From a candidate division WOR-3 bacterium (GTDB lineage Bacteria > SDB-A), in assembly GCA_016926475.1 (NCBI GenBank), contig JAFGON010000085.1, positions 1 to 7,081 on the forward strand: a DNA stretch of 7,081 bases, read 5' to 3'. Below, piece by piece: positions 6,609 to 7,081 of the stretch. Each line of letters begins with the position of its first letter. Position 1 is the first letter of the stretch. A program made the position numbers and the translations under genes. The notes under the pieces are model-generated. The model had not been told where the DNA came from, searched no databases, and was given only the letters and a program-made list of their open reading frames with translations.

Positions 6609-7081
6609 TTGCCTGGTAACCTTTCAAAGCAGATAAAAATTGGTTTCAGGCTTTTCCTGACTATTACATTGATCACCTTGCTTCTTATATTCTTCTTTTC
6701 CCTCAAAAACGCTACAAAAGAATCAATTCTGGAGATATTCAGAAACATAAACCCGATATTTCTTCTCATATCTTTCGGACTGTGGTTTCTTGCGACTATC
6801 CTCGACGCTTTGAGGACAAAATTACTCGTCATAGGCGCAGGGGAGAGGATAAAACTCTGGACGGCGCTTGAAGTCATCATATCGGGCATTTTTCTTGCGA
6901 CCGTAACACCATTTCAGACAGGCGGTCTTCCTGTTCAAATGTACATTTTTCACAAAAAAAACATATCTCCGGGCAAAGCGACCCTGATACTTTTGTTTCG
7001 CGGGATACTTCATATCGGTGTGACAATCGCCGCCCTGCCTTTTGTAATACCTTATTTCCCAAAAAACGCAATCACTGTGAC
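6609..7081 (+). CDS. Flippase-like membrane protein, YbhN / LPG-synthase transmembrane family (partial, runs off the window)
   Basis: The first 157 codons of an integral inner-membrane protein; the 3' end lies outside. Hydrophobic segments are at about 13-32, 48-67, 84-101 and 124-150. The motif TPFQTGG-LPVQ at 100-110 matches the TPF-x-x-GG-x-P-x-Q signature seen in UPF0104/YbhN-type (PF03706-like) proteins, a family that includes the transmembrane flippase part of lysylphosphatidylglycerol synthase MprF. The C-terminus is missing, so a synthase extension cannot be excluded. The likely role is lipid or lipid-linked substrate handling; the substrate is unknown. The start TTG directly follows the TAA of the barrel gene in the same frame, and the predicted N-terminus (SKQIKIGFR before the first helix) has the positive charge expected on the cytoplasmic side. 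AGGGG at 6593-6597 is 11 nt upstream, a long spacer, so coupled re-initiation is plausible. It is probably in an operon with the barrel gene. Confidence 0.85.
   Translation, partial: MPGNLSKQIKIGFRLFLTITLITLLLIFFFSLKNATKESILEIFRNINPIFLLISFGLWFLATILDALRTKLLVIGAGERIKLWTALEVIISGIFLATVTPFQTGGLPVQMYIFHKKNISPGKATLILLFRGILHIGVTIAALPFVIPYFPKNAITV

Overview
The window looks like a piece of chromosome from a bacterium of the Fibrobacterota-Chlorobiota-Bacteroidota (FCB) type or one of its uncultivated relatives (the WOR-3 / Cloacimonadota / Marinimicrobia kind). The evidence is a large secreted clostripain/gingipain-family (C25) peptidase whose C-terminus resembles a type IX secretion (T9SS) sorting domain, a PorV/PorQ-type outer-membrane barrel encoded divergently from it, a small DUF6485-type cysteine-rich protein, and A/T-rich intergenic DNA. 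The taxonomic placement is inference from gene content only. There are no RNA genes, insertion sequences, CRISPR arrays or phage genes.

Layout, left to right. (1) Plus strand 22-1050: an exported protein with a probable beta-barrel and a C-terminal ComEA-like double helix-hairpin-helix; its frame is open to the left edge, so the true start may lie outside. (2) Plus strand 1040-1237: an 8-cysteine DUF6485-like protein overlapping gene 1 by 11 nt. (3) Minus strand 2173-1238: aspartate-semialdehyde dehydrogenase, meeting gene 2 tail-to-tail with no base between the two stop codons. (4) Minus strand 5532-2179: a 1117-residue multidomain C25 peptidase. Its stop is 5 nt from the asd start, so genes 4 and 3 probably form one transcript. 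(5) 5533-5687: a divergent intergenic region holding a four-unit array of a short GTTG...CAAC palindrome. (6) Plus strand 5688-6608: PorV/PorQ-like outer-membrane protein. (7) Plus strand 6609-7081 and beyond the edge: a YbhN-type flippase-like membrane protein starting at the TTG directly after the stop of gene 6.

How the parts relate. In T9SS organisms PorV-type barrels receive cargo that carries a C-terminal sorting domain, so the divergent pair (peptidase and PorV-like barrel) may be a cargo/acceptor or co-regulated surface unit, with the palindrome array between them as the obvious shared control element. The asd gene (lysine, diaminopimelate, methionine and threonine synthesis) appears to be a housekeeping gene that travels behind the peptidase. 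The most unusual sequence signal is the palindrome array: a base change in one arm is matched by the complementary change in the facing arm of the neighbouring unit.
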